Source: Pomphorhynchus laevis (Eukaryota; Acanthocephala; Palaeacanthocephala; Echinorhynchida; Pomphorhynchidae). From it: 64,000 nt of DNA. Below, piece by piece: positions 22,065 to 32,949 of the stretch. The notes beneath the pieces are model-generated. The model was not told where the DNA came from, searched no databases, and worked only from the letters and a program-made list of their open reading frames with translations. The position numbers were made by a program, and so were the translations under genes. The stretch lies in contig WNNJ02001213.1 in assembly GCA_012934845.2 (NCBI GenBank), forward strand, positions 248,001 to 312,000, in the 5' to 3' direction. Position 1 is the first letter of the stretch; each line of letters opens with the position of its first letter.

Positions 22065-22400
22065 ATCAAATTTCATCAGAGTAAATACCTCATTAGCATG
22101 TACTGAGCTCCGTTGTTATGTTGGGTCGAGAAATAGAGGTCGAAACATGATAACATAGTAGTACCTCCTTACTACTTATCAGAATAAGTAGTAAGTACTA
22201 CTTAGTACCTCCTTATCAGAATAAGGAACCTCTATTCCTTATTCTGATACATCGTATATTATTTATTAGTCGATTAATAAAAATTGACTTTTATGTTAAA
22301 TTTTAATTATAAATTTTATCGTTATAAATTGTATAAACTCTTACCTTATTATTTTTACTTATAATTATTTATCTTTATTTTTAATTTATAAATAATATCA
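22065..22400 (+). mobile_element. Penelope-like element 3' UTR (copy B)
   Basis: Matches the tail of copy A: cattagcatgtactgagctc, then the hairpin (ttgttatgtt/aacatagtag), then ctctattccttattctgata and tgttatttattagtc. Between them (about 22165-22235) extra foldback sequence has been added: cttactactta/taagtagtaag and tccttatcagaataagga units. The copy merges into repeat U at about 22420. Confidence 0.7.
22165..22250. repeat. Nested small foldback duplications
   Basis: The 3' UTR word ccttattctgata is present once in each orientation several times over: cttactacttatcagaataa, gtagtaagtactac, tccttatcagaataagga. The array is absent from copies A and D, so it arose within copy B. Confidence 0.75.
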
Positions 22401-22425
22401 AATACGTATACTCGGTTCAAGATGA

Positions 22426-22636
22426 TTAATCAATAATTCAAGATAGTGTAAAGGATATTTGCGAAATACCTAGAGCGGTTTTTGTGTCTTGTAGTCCCTT
22501 ATAATAAGGTCTCTGTGATTATAACATAATAAAAATAAAATATTATTTTGTAAGCAGACTCTATTGTAAATTAGCAGAAAAATAGTGAAGAGTCCAAGAA
22601 GAGTTCAATATTTATTTTGTTTTCAAATTTTCAACC
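22426..22636 (+). repeat. Repeat U, first copy
   Basis: About 210 bases, repeated at 23323-23511 with a few substitutions and small indels. Shared words: ggatatttgcgaaatacctagagcgg / gagatatttgcgaaataccta (start), aaggtctctgtgattata, ttattttgtaagc, tttgttttcaaattttcaac. Third, inverted part-copy at 23552-23591. No coding. Possibly a short non-autonomous element. Confidence 0.75.
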
Positions 22637-23322
22637 GCGATCATCATCAGATAATAAAGATAATTATTTATCTTTATTTTTAATTTATATAGAGTATAAA
22701 ATACATATACTCAGCGCTCAAATGTATTCTTTAGATGAGTTATTCTTGAACCGAGTTAATAACAAAATTGGTGTTTTTTATAAAGCTTAATATCTTACTC
22801 GGTTGATATTTCTTTGATATTTGGATTTGTGATTTCAGCATTAAGTTGCTGAGATTCAGCACACTTTATTGTATTTTTCCCTAAGTTTAAACTACCAGTT
22901 TATTTTTATTGTTCGAAGTAGTTTGAAACTAAGTTGTTTCAAAAAACTAACATAAAGAAACTAACATATTTAAATGTAGAATTTAAATATACTTTTTCAT
23001 GTTTCTTGGCTTTAATTTTGCATATTGTATGTTGATTTTATATGTTATATTTGTTAAATTGCCAATCCTTGCTCGCACACCGTGGCGCAAGCACACGCGT
23101 TTGGGACTTGCTATAGAGTAGTTATTCCCAATCATTCATTCGGATATAGTCTTCTATAAATGTTTTATTATGTAATGAGACTCTATTGTTTTTTAAATTA
23201 AACAAATCGAGAGAAAATAACGTAAAATTCATTGTTACAAATTTAAGGTTAACTTCTCTCGATTTGTTCAATTTTATAAATATTTTATTCTACTGGACCC
23301 TCTACAGGCAAATCCATAAAAA
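22637..23322. other. AT-rich spacer between repeat U copies
   Basis: A second PLE-tail-like word (ttatctttatttttaattta, also at 22367) lies at about 22667, suggesting tandem PLE/U units. An inverted pair aacaaatcgagagaa/ttctctcgatttgtt lies at about 23205-23270. No gene seen. Confidence 0.55.
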
Positions 23323-23511
23323 TTCAAGATTGTGTAAGAGATATTTGCGAAATACCTAGAGCGGCTTTTGTGTCTTGTGGATAAGGTCTCTGTGATTATA
23401 ATATAATAAAAATAAAATATTATTTTGTAAGCGGACTCCATTGTAAATTAGCAAAGTCCAAGAAGAGTTTAATATTTATTTTGTTTTCAAATTTTCAACC
23501 ACGAATGCGGT
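23323..23511 (+). repeat. Repeat U, second copy
   Basis: Direct repeat of 22426-22636 about 0.9 kb away. Its last 40 bases form one arm of the perfect inverted repeat at 23463-23591. Confidence 0.75.
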
Positions 23512-23591
23512 CACCATTAGGAAAACATTTCTGGTGATGACCACCGCAGTAGTGGTTGAAAATTTGAAAACAAAATAAATATTAAACTCTT
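23463..23591. repeat. 40-bp perfect inverted repeat
   Basis: Arms 23463-23502 and 23552-23591 are exact reverse complements (aagagtttaatatttatttt opens the left arm). The 49-base centre also pairs in part (tgcggt/accgca). The right arm is an inverted piece of repeat U. Confidence 0.9.
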
Positions 23592-24387
23592 ATCGATTTT
23601 TCTGCTAAAAAATAAAATAATACAATATGTGCATTTATAAAATAGGCAAAACTATGAAATTATAATCCTTTGTGTACTTTAAAATGGATCATATTTAAAA
23701 ATTTCGACTAATGTGTACCGAATTCCAAATTAAAATATACAAAAGATCCTTTAATATCATGATATTCACATATTACTTATCATTAATAAATTACAATTTA
23801 AAACTAATTTACCAGTTCTTCAATCGCATACAAATATCTTTCTCTAGCAATTTTACATAATTTACTTAAATCACAATCTTCCGGGTAAATAACTTAAAAG
23901 CTTACAATTTTTAAGATTTATCGTGAGAAAATAATTGCAAGATGACATAAATTCGTACGAAGTAACTATAAGTTTGACTTTTAACTTTACAGCTTCATAA
24001 GAACGATTTTGCTTAGAAATTAATGCTTAGAAGATTAGCACTTTACTAATTAATAATTTTCGTGTCAATAACTTGTGATGGGTTAATAATTCCTCAATTT
24101 AACAAATAAACAATTTACGGTTTATAATGTTAAGATGATTTTAAAAAGAATTTAATATACGCAAGATTAATATATTGGGTAAAATTTAAAAGAAGTAATT
24201 TTACTTTGAAAAAAATTGCTATGCAATTGCTCATAACCTAAATTTAAGTGAGAAAATTCGATATTTTAGAATATTACTGCTAATTAAAGTATAATTTATT
24301 ATACAAAATAGAAAACGGTTAATTGCTGGTTGCTGGTTATTCATGTCTTATGACCATACATTTTTATAGACCATAACATTTTATGTG
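23592..24387. other. No gene recognised
   Basis: AT-rich throughout; no convincing frame or repeat. Confidence 0.6.
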
Positions 24388-24494
24388 TAATAAACAATAT
24401 ACTTTGCATTAGAATAAGATACACTAGATAATCAAATTTCATCATAGGAAATACATCATTAGCATGTATTTGGCCTCGCTGCTATGTTGGTATT

Positions 24495-25028
24495 ATGTCT
24501 ATATTTAGACAAATAAAAGGTGTCCCAATGGGTGGTAATAGTAGACCAATTATAGCTGACTTGTTTTTAAGCTTTATAGAATATGAATTTGTTCATAACT
24601 GTGTAAAAACTAAATTAAAACAATATAAATATATGAAATATATGTTTCGATACATTGATGATATATGTGTATTTAATTATAATAATTTTTATTCAATAAA
24701 TGAACAAATTTATCCAGAAAGCCTTATTCTTAACAAAACCAATATTAATGATAAAGAAGGTATATATCTAGATATGAACATTAAATTAACATCAATTAAA
24801 ACTACTATTGATTCATATCGTAAAGATGACATATTTAAATTTACAAGAAACATATTTTTGCATGAGCATTCATGCATACCATATAATATAAAATATAATA
24901 CATTAAATAATGAAATTTTAAGAATTGCAACAATATGTAATGATATTGGCTTTCTTCAAAATCATTTAAATAATTTAATAGATACATATTTTAAACTAGG
25001 TTACTATAAAAATAAACAGAAAATTTAA
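24495..25028 (+). CDS. PLE reverse transcriptase, C-terminal part
   Basis: Uninterrupted 177-residue frame from ATG 24495 to TAA 25026-25028, AT-rich like the surroundings. The start is probably not native: the fingers and motif A are missing, and MSIFRQIKG corresponds to internal FRQIKG of the minus copy at 20.8 kb. It contains motif B KGVPMGGNSRPIIADLFLSF, motif C MFRYIDDICVFN with both aspartates, then LILNKTN, YLDMNI, and a thumb-like helix-rich end (IATICNDIGFLQNHL). PLE palm motifs are of this type (GVxMG, P-x2-A-x-LF, RY-x-DD). The 3' UTR hairpin region belongs to the preceding copy. A fragment rather than a working gene. Confidence 0.75.
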   Translation: MSIFRQIKGVPMGGNSRPIIADLFLSFIEYEFVHNCVKTKLKQYKYMKYMFRYIDDICVFNYNNFYSINEQIYPESLILNKTNINDKEGIYLDMNIKLTSIKTTIDSYRKDDIFKFTRNIFLHEHSCIPYNIKYNTLNNEILRIATICNDIGFLQNHLNNLIDTYFKLGYYKNKQKI

Positions 25029-25081
25029 AATATATAAATCAGCAAAATATTATTAAAAATAAATCTAAATTATATAAAGAT

Positions 25082-25240
25082 ATGAAATATATGTTTCGAT
25101 ACATTGATGATATATGTGTATTTAATTCTAATAATTTTTATTCAATTAGTGAACACATTTATCCAAAAAGCCTTATTCTTAATAACACTAATATTGATAA
25201 TAAAGAAGATATCTTGGACACAATATTTTCATTTTATCCT
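25082..25240 (+). pseudogene. Duplicated PLE palm fragment
   Basis: Repeats 24629-24790 with few changes: MKYMFRYIDDICVFN, then FYSISEHIYPKSLILN. Breaks off after NKEDI at about 25215. Direct tandem duplication of the active-site region. Confidence 0.75.
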
Positions 25241-25280
25241 TTTGTTTTTGTATTTCTATTTAGTTTAGACCAATGCTAAT

Positions 25281-26149
25281 TCATGGATAAAAATGCCATA
25301 ATCCCCAGATTTTTGAAGCTTAAAAAATAACAGACTCATTGTTTTTATAAAGAAGAAATTATGTGCCATACTGCTTTGTTAAAATAAGCCAGCATAAAAG
25401 TCGATTACATAAAACATCAAAATAGTTTTGCAACACTCAATGAACAAAAATTTACAAATTCATGTAAAAATAAGACATTAAAATTTGTCTGGTGATAGCA
25501 AATTTTATAAGGGCTCTACAATTTTACTGCTTTCTAATCGCTAGAGACGTATATTTAACCAATGCTTTTGGTATGCTTGTTCGAATCGAATTTTATGGAT
25601 ATTACGACGATAAAATAAATTTGATTTAAACAATTCGGGGCTTGCAATATGACGTCATGTTTTATTGCTAGAGTATTATATATTGTCCACTGCTGAAAAG
25701 TTATAGATATAAACTTTGGGTACTCGATGTGCTTAAAAATTTCTGTATTCATAACGTTTTTATCCGTTCATGATATATGCAGCTCGTCGGATCCATCGGC
25801 AATTGACAGAATTGGCGGTGCCAATTTCATTAAACACATTTATAAATGGCATAACCTTCATTGATCTGTAAATTCAGTTACATGCAAAGTCCAACCTTGT
25901 ATATCACTCTATGAACGTAGACTTGATCTTAAGTGCACGTGGCAACTGTGCACTTTACCGTTTTATTTTTGTGCCATTTATTTAATTATCTGTTATCGGA
26001 TACTTTTTATTAAGTTTAATTAAAGGTAATTTCTTATATAAATCTCTTTTACAAGCTATGTTGACCTTATTCGTTGTATTGCTTATAACTATTTGTTAAT
26101 GTATTATTGATTGTAGAATCCATTTTTGTTCGACACAAAAGCTGTTTTA
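25281..26149. other. No gene recognised
   Basis: AT-rich; only short random-looking frames on both strands. Confidence 0.55.
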
Positions 26150-26630
26150 GATTGTTTTAAGAGATGCATGAAAGGAATTTTTAAGACGTGGATATCGCTA
26201 CCTGCAAATAGATAGGCAATTCAGGGAAGTGAAAAAATGTGCCGCGAGAAGTTATCGGCAGTGAAAGATAAAACAATAGGCTTGAGAATCGGCAAATTTT
26301 TATAGTTGAGTATCACCCAGCTATAAAGACAATGAACGCACTAGAACCAACACCAATAATTATATACAGATAAGGTAATAACATACCAAAGATACTTAAG
26401 AGTAAGTTGAGCAATGCGCCATTTAACAGAGTAAGTCGAAAGTGTGGGGTCGAAATATGTCTAAGGCTGTGAAGGCATGGTAGCAACTAAAAGGTTTAGA
26501 AGCACGCTAACAGACATTGAATATCAGGTAAAATGCGATTACTGTTGTAAATCAAAATCTGTGCTATACCTATGCACATGTAAAACATGTAGCAATCGGT
26601 ACGTCGGCGAACCTTAAACCATTTAATATA
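26150..26630 (+). pseudogene. Penelope-like element linker and GIY-YIG nuclease start
   Basis: Worn C-terminal portion of a nuclease-bearing PLE, distinct from the Naiad-like family. Pieces: RRGYRYLQIDRQFREV (about 26190-26235; end of the RT), VEYHPAIKTMNALEPTPI-x-YR (about 26300-26365), NIPKILKSKLSN, and VLYLCTCKTCSNRYVGEP (about 26560-26612), the C-x2-C and YVGE entry of the GIY-YIG endonuclease. It stops soon afterwards. Several frame breaks. Order (RT end, linker, nuclease) fits Penelope/Poseidon/Neptune-type elements. Confidence 0.7.
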
Positions 26631-26890
26631 AGAATGAATTGTCTTATAATTCAAATAACACATGAGTTATCTAATATTTGCATAACGCAGTTTTAAAGGT
26701 GAATTCTTCCGGAATTCTCTGAGATATACAGTGGAGAAACACACGAGTAAATAATTATGAATTGAAAATAGTTGCAAATACCGATTGGTTTCTTACTTTT
26801 TGTGATAAATAAGACTTGATTTTCTCTTCACGTTTCTAAAATACACGTAAAGTACAAAATAAAATTTAGTACTTACTTTTCGTATTTCGC

Positions 26891-27015
26891 AACAAAAGCC
26901 AACTACGGTATCATTCCTTCATTACTTCCAACTATATACACCTTGGCTCACAACATGCCGTATTTTAACCTGACATATTAGTCTTGTTTCGTCCACTACT
27001 ACCATGCAATGGTAA
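26891..27015 (+). repeat. Repeat V, copy 1
   Basis: Matches 57925-58055 in Rcd-1 intron 4: ctacggtatcatt-cttcattactt, ctcacaacatgcc, taacatatt, tgcaatggta. Non-coding. A further relative starts at 57640. Confidence 0.7.
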
Positions 27016-27126
27016 ATACTATATATACTACTATACATAAAGTATGGAATAGTATAGTATTTATAACTTTTTGGGTTATAAATATAAATATTTAGAACCA
27101 TTATATAACCATTAATTATAAATATA

Positions 27127-27475
27127 AAATATTTATAACCAGAAAGTAGATATTTTAAAGTTTAAAATCTATTCAAAATGCTTTGACTGGTAAAATAGCC
27201 TTCTGCCAGAAATTTTATAAATTTTAAAATTTTTGAATTTTATTGAACCAAATTCATAATTTGTTGCGTAATTTCCTGCGAATCGTAAAATGTGTGTGAA
27301 TAATATTTTGATTTTTATTTTGATTTTAGTTTTTCTTGGATCTAGAATTTAACATGTAAAAATTGCTTTTATAAATTGAAATAAATTGTATTGACGTGTG
27401 CACTAACAACTAAAGGCTATTTTAGCAGTCAAAACGCTTCAAAATATCTACTTTCTGGTTATAAATATATTTTAT
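27127..27475. mobile_element. Foldback/MITE-like element with ~60-bp inverted ends
   Basis: Left arm 27127-27202 and right arm 27413-27475 are inverted copies (shared ataaccagaaagtagatatt and tttgactg-taaaatagcc). The left arm carries about 12 extra bases. The ~210-base centre has no coding potential. No clear target-site duplication could be identified. Likely a non-autonomous DNA transposon. Confidence 0.6.
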
Positions 27476-27627
27476 TTTCATCTATACATACTAGTCCTTA
27501 TAAAAGTGGACCACAAAAGACAGTTGTATAGATATTCTAATTATATATTATATATAGTTATATCAATTTATATATGTGTTATATATACTTGATATACATT
27601 ATATGCATTATTATGAATAAATGGATT

Positions 27628-27975
27628 ATTTTCCTTTCAATTTATATTAGAAGGATATGTACTTCACGCAATCAACACGGATTTTACAAAAGAAGTCGAA
27701 TTGGGCCGCCTTGTTCTTTTTTGCCAAATCGTGAAAAGACACAAATATATTTCCATAGAATCCAATGGATATAATTTCTGGCCAATCGCTATTGAGACTT
27801 TAGGCGCGATAAGCCAGAACGCATCAGCGTTCTTCTCAATGCTTGGAAAATTACTTCGCCGTCACTGCGGAGACCCTCAAGCCGGTTCGTATCTGATCCA
27901 GCGCGGAAGCCAGGCAGTACAGATCGGAAACGCTGCTTCAGCGCTCGGAACTTTAAGTAGTTCCATGCATTGAGG
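27628..27975 (+). pseudogene. C-terminal fragment of a retrotransposon-type ORF
   Basis: Frame 27701-27973 encodes IAIETLGAISQNASAFFSML, then GKLLRRHCGDPQAGSYLIQR and GSQAVQIGNAASALGTL before a stop. This ETLG...LGRRL...GDP...QR...VQRGNA pattern is one I associate with the end of invertebrate retroelement polyproteins; I cannot name the family. GC content is higher than the flanks. The start at 27701 is arbitrary and the upstream part is lost. Confidence 0.45.
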
Positions 27976-28125
27976 GATATAACCATTTTTGAATTTACCC
28001 AAACTGGTTGTTGCTTAAATTTTAAAAATTAAAATTATTTAAAATTATTTTAAAGTTAGTTTATAGCATAAACTACCTCTATGCTGTTTAAACTTTTGAG
28101 TCTCGTCAGTATGCGGCTGCTGCAG

Positions 28126-28174
28126 AACTGGATTGACATGTAGCACCCCTAGGGTGCTACACTTAAATCCAGTT
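28126..28174. repeat. Imperfect 23-bp hairpin with GC-rich core
   Basis: aactggatt...gtagcaccc (28126-28148) pairs with gggtgctac...aatccagtt (28152-28174) with about four mismatches. The inner nine pairs are perfect. Confidence 0.75.
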
Positions 28175-28284
28175 GTATACAGTTATAAATAAATATATTA
28201 TAGTTAGAGTTATATTAATGTATGTGTTATATATAACATTATATATCAATTATATAACAATTATATATCTTCTCTATGCTTCCC

Positions 28285-28330
28285 ACGTGTGCTTACAGAG
28301 AAGTCTCTTGAATTCTCTGTAAGCACACGT
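28285..28330. repeat. 18-bp perfect hairpin
   Basis: acgtgtgcttacagagaa (28285-28302) and its exact reverse complement (28313-28330), 10-base loop. Confidence 0.9.
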
Positions 28331-29829
28331 TAAAGCCACCATATCGCGTTATCGAAAGACGTAGGGACACCCAATGATGAAGCGGGTTCACTCTTCATAT
28401 ATAACATTATATATAACATTATATAATAGTTAAACATTGTAGTATCATAAGTGAATATCTTTTCATTATATCTTTTCATTGAAAAGATATAATTAAAAAA
28501 TAATTTTAACTGTAATTTATATTTTTTAAATTGTTTACTGATAAAAACATGGCTAATCAAATTTATATTATCTAAATATACGAGATTTTTAATCCTCTGA
28601 ATATACGAATCATTATAAAAGTGGATCAGAAAATATAAATTTATACTGTTTTGTGAACTGACTGATTTATTTCTAAAATTTTGTAAAACTAACCGTAATC
28701 TAGTATTTATTGTCACATTTTAACGAAGTACTGTTATTCGGCTAATCGTCCCTATCATTTATGGAATTAATAATAGTGAAATTATTAGTGTTTGATGCTC
28801 GTAAAACATTACGAGCACTAAAAAAGGTGTTTGTACATATCGTGCGTGTATTCTGTTATACACATAATGGTTTATTTCTTACTCTAATTTATCAATGAAC
28901 TTACATTTTTCTCTTATTTTGAACAATTACTTTAGTATCGAATAAGTAAGAAGAGTCTAAAAAGTATTTACTGCCACACCTAAATAAGCAAATATGCTAT
29001 CAGCACGCTATTATACACCCTAGAACAATGTGTCACACATAATGATCACCTGAAAATTGGCTTTGTCAAGACTATAATATTCAAGATTTTATAACTCAGC
29101 ATGACACTATTTTTTAACTTCCCACCTTTAAAATACTCGACGTCAGTTCTATAAATTTGCACGCGTTAAGTGACTCATTTATGATCCAAATGAAATCACA
29201 TCAATCAGGAAAGCCGAAAACGATTTGCAACATTTTATGCAACACATAAGCGGATTAGAAATCCAGAAATAATATTTTTAAAAGATTAACTTTAACTACA
29301 CTATCTTAAGTGAAAATACTAATTACCAAAATACTTACCAAAATACTAATTATAGTAATAATTTTTTAATAATATTTTTTTAATACAACAATATTTATTA
29401 CAAAACATAACATACAGAGGGAATTCAACCCATTTCAAATATACATATTGTAATATAGTAATTATAATATAGTAATAATTATAATTATAGTAATAATTAG
29501 TTATAATTGAGGTTATCAAAATAATAATTATAGTAATATATACTGTTTAATCAAAGTATTCAATATTTCAATATTCTAATTCTTTAATATTTAGCAACTC
29601 ATTTAGATTTTAGATTTTCTTAATAAATAATATATTAATAAAACATGATTTTGATCCATTTATTAAGTTTGAAGTTTAATCAAATTCTTGTAGTGTTTTA
29701 ATAATTTGAGCAGTAGCTAACATCATATGAGAACTTAATATTTATATTAATAAAATAATAGGAACTTAATTATTATATTACTTAATTATTATATTATTAT
29801 CATAATATTATATTAATTATATTATTATA
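28331..29829. other. No gene supported
   Basis: A minus-strand open frame of 128 codons (28330-28716) has no ATG near its start and a composition expected from AT-rich DNA (Asn, Ile, Tyr, Leu, Lys rich), so it is not called. A short hairpin tgctcgtaa/ttacgagca lies at about 28796-28820. The rest, including TAATTA-type blocks at 29450-29520 and 29750-29835, is low-complexity. Confidence 0.55.
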
Positions 29830-30044
29830 TTATATCAGTCAAAACCCGTCTAATCTTGTTTCGAGTACTACGAGGCATGTAAACGAAACAAATACGAAGA
29901 GGATGTAAAAAAAGTGGACCATAGTACGTTTTGCCTTATAGTTGGATCCGCGACCTTTGAAATTGGGCCAACTGTATATGCAATTATTAAAGCGAGTGTG
30001 CAAAAGGTAAATGAAAAATGCAGCCCGATACGCGGATTCGGTCG

Positions 30045-30390
30045 CCTGCTTGCGAACAAAAATAAACATGTCACTTGCAAGAGCAGTTTCATGTGTTTCG
30101 AGCCTATGGAGAAGCGCTTAATTCACCTATCATAACATCCGAAGATGCCCAGACACAAATGCAGATCAAACAGAATACCCTCTCGACTTCCTCAAGAGAT
30201 CTGTTTTAGCAAGGAAGTGTTTATGTTATTTTAAAAATTAGATATGTACAACACTGTATTTTCGGAAAAAAATACATTTTGTTTTTTGGAACAAAATGCT
30301 ATTTATATTTATATCAAACATACATAAATATCAAAATTTATGTATTTTTGATATTTGTATAAAAAATATGTGCATTATTATATTATTTTT
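30045..30390 (+). repeat. Repeat W, copy 1
   Basis: Similar to 63425-63710 in the same orientation: aaaataaacatgtc, cacagaat / aacagaat, ctcgact...caagagatctgtttt (ctcgagtgcttcaagaaat in the other copy), gtgtttatgttattttaaaa. The first part falls in a 73-codon + frame (29914-30135), which I do not consider a gene. Confidence 0.6.
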
Positions 30391-30569
30391 GTACAAAACA
30401 TAAATGATAGAACGCTCGTAATTGAAAATTGTTGAAAATTATCTACTCGTGACATTCTACCTTATCAATCTTATTATAAACTTATATTGATTACAAACTG
30501 AATTTTTTAAAATCCAAAAAATTATTATTTTTTCAATAAAAACTATTATTTAACTATTAATTCTGAGAA

Positions 30570-31480
30570 TAAAATACATGTGGAACACTGCTAGAAATTC
30601 TACTTGCGGAATTAAAATCAGATCGCTTTTATATTCACTCCTTGGACAGCTTACAATATTGTGATTTGATACTATGTTCTTACGATGGTCAGAGTACGTT
30701 ATAATAGAGTAACCTGAATTGACATCATAGATATTAGCAGGAATTACGGTCGTTGAATACTTCGATACCTTATCGTGTTGTTTTACATAAACACTTTTGT
30801 TATTTACTAACCAATCTGGTATACTATTTTCCTATAGTCATCGACGCTTATGTTTGAATATTCTATCCAGTAGCGTTCTAGTTTTGCTTGAGCGTAAGTC
30901 CTATTGTAACTCAAAACGTTAGATAGAACCTTCTCTAACTATGAAATCGACACATGTTTCGTTTTTAGTGTCATCATGATTCATGCCCATATTACACATT
31001 ACGAAGATGGTAATGGGTCCTTAAAGTCTAAAGCTAGTCATTTGAAAGTTCTCGTCGTTTTTATCAAGTGCTGGTAAATATTAGTCTAGGAACGTGGCGT
31101 CATTTTACAACAAATTTCGCAGTTGTAGATGCTTGTTTTAAGTTCTCGAGAAATCGGCAAATTCTGTGATCGCACATTAGCCATCATACGTCTTACACTA
31201 GGATGATATCGATTAGCGTGCAGTTGCATTAATGTTCGTGAGCTTCCAGTTGCAGCGATTACACGGGATAGAGTATCGGAGACAACAAATTGCTTACCAT
31301 GATGATAAATTATATCAAAATTGTACAAATAAAGTTCTAGAAACCATGTTTCAATTTTACCATTTTTTGTTCTATTTCCCATCTTGAAATATATCCGTTA
31401 CTATTGTAAAGTCTGCTGATTAGGAAACGACATAATTTCCGTAGTGACTCGACTATGCTATGTGTCTTCTTTTCAATCGT
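30570..31480 (-). mobile_element. Ty3/gypsy-type LTR retrotransposon fossil
   Basis: Broken minus-strand remnant holding the end of the RNase H region and the zinc-binding start of the integrase (31086-31382), then a stretch resembling the integrase C-terminal side (about 30580-30850). Most of the integrase core is absent. Several breaks; old. No LTR pair seen. Distinct region of the polyprotein from the 1.9-3.5 kb fossil, so they cannot be compared directly. Confidence 0.75.
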
Positions 31481-32949
31481 TAAAAATAATATTCTTTGCA
31501 ATTTATTAAAATTTCTTTATTTTAAGAAATAACGATGTAAAATATTTAAAACACTGCATGTAATAGATTTCACTTAGATTTTTATTATCTTTTTCCAGTT
31601 TTTAAAAAGGTAATACCTAAAAATATGAAAAAAAAAAGATTAAAAAGAGAAATTATTTGATTACTAATTGCATCAATTAGTAATTATTGTTTGATTAATT
31701 ATATTGAAAAGAGTAATTATTTGAATTGTTGTAATTAATAGTATAAAAATCGTTCTAACTTATTATAAACTAGTAATTAATATTATAATATTGTTTTTAA
31801 TATACATATTTTGAAAGATTAAATTGATAATAAACTTGAGAGATAAAATAAATAGAATTAAATGTGACGATCAAATAACGGTTCAACGATAGAATAAACG
31901 TACAAAATTTAAGGAAAAATCATTCGAGAAAAACGGTCGTGTAAATGATTAACCTTATACATTAGAAGATCAATTCGCGGAACAACAAATAGCGTGTGAT
32001 TGTTCGGCCTGCCTAATATGGACAACAATTACTGCGGCAACTAAATACATGGTTAATATGAAAAATGCAAGTTTATACGCAAGTTTGCGCATCAGACCAT
32101 CTAGAAAATACTAATATCTCGATCAATAAATTCTCGACGCGTCATCTGAAGTTTTGGCCTTCCTCAACCATACATCTATCGATAGTAACCCAGTGAATAA
32201 GGAAGTACTGGAATCGGTACTAGAACCATCATTTGCATGCGTGTTTAATCGAATTCTATTTCACTTAATTATAGTGACCCATGTTCAGCAATTTCACATC
32301 TGACAATAGGCGACTTAGCATCTATCACTAATAGCAATGATGAGCTCTTAGCAGCAAAGCGTTTGATTTCTAAGCGCAGATTTAACTCATAGTAATCTGC
32401 AGCTAGTGTTTTAATTAATAATAGGGGTGAAATATATTTCGTTGTAATTAAGAGTTGGAACGCCATTATTATTGGCATCCTAAATATCTGTAAATTCACG
32501 AACAAAATTTAATTAATAAAATGTAAATAAAATTCGATCAAATTGTTTGTTTTCTCAAATATTACATGATAGTTGAATAGAGCTGGTTTATTTTATTAAA
32601 GTCCGCTAGATTTTTGGACTAGGAAAGAAGTAGGGTGACAAGCCTATTTTTTTAAGTTGTCCCCCATTCATTTGATCAATCAAAACTCATCTTAAAGTGT
32701 GGCTACCATTTCAAGGTCACGTCAACACGTTTTCTAGAGAAACTTACTCCATAAGATAGACTTAAATTAGATGAAATCAAACAATAATTACAATATCGCC
32801 TGTCAAAAGATAAAACTAACATTTTAAAAATTTGCGACTCACAGTTTGATGTTTCTCATTAAAAAATTTATAGAAATACAGTCAAGTGACTTTTCATGAT
32901 CGGACTCTTTTGTTGATTTTTATTATATTTCTAGTTTGACGTCAGTTTT
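31481..32949. other. No gene recognised
   Basis: AT-rich. A minus-strand protein-like stretch at about 32270-32505 has no recognisable motif. Confidence 0.5.

Larger units (their letters stand above)
24388..25280 (+). mobile_element. Penelope-like element, tandem arrangement (Naiad-like)
   Basis: Three joined parts: 24388-24490 is the family's 3' UTR up to the middle of the hairpin; 24495-25028 is the reverse transcriptase of a next copy; 25029-25081 is its 3' UTR start; and 25082-25240 is again the RT palm (repeat of 24629-24790). A tail followed by the body of a second copy is the pLTR-like tandem layout known for PLEs. The RT runs straight into the 3' UTR with no GIY-YIG nuclease behind it. 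This fits PLEs with a permuted N-terminal nuclease (Naiads) or nuclease-lacking PLEs. The clade is an inference. Confidence 0.75.

Noticed and set aside
22426-23511. Direct repeats U as LTRs of a small retroelement
   Set aside because: No TG...CA ends, primer-binding site or polypurine tract, and no coding between them.
28330-28716. 128-codon minus-strand ORF
   Set aside because: No ATG near its start; composition is what AT-rich DNA gives by chance; overlaps a hairpin; no recognisable motif.
29839-30135. Overlapping ORFs on both strands
   Set aside because: Part of dispersed repeat W; the frame is not kept in the second copy at 63.4 kb.
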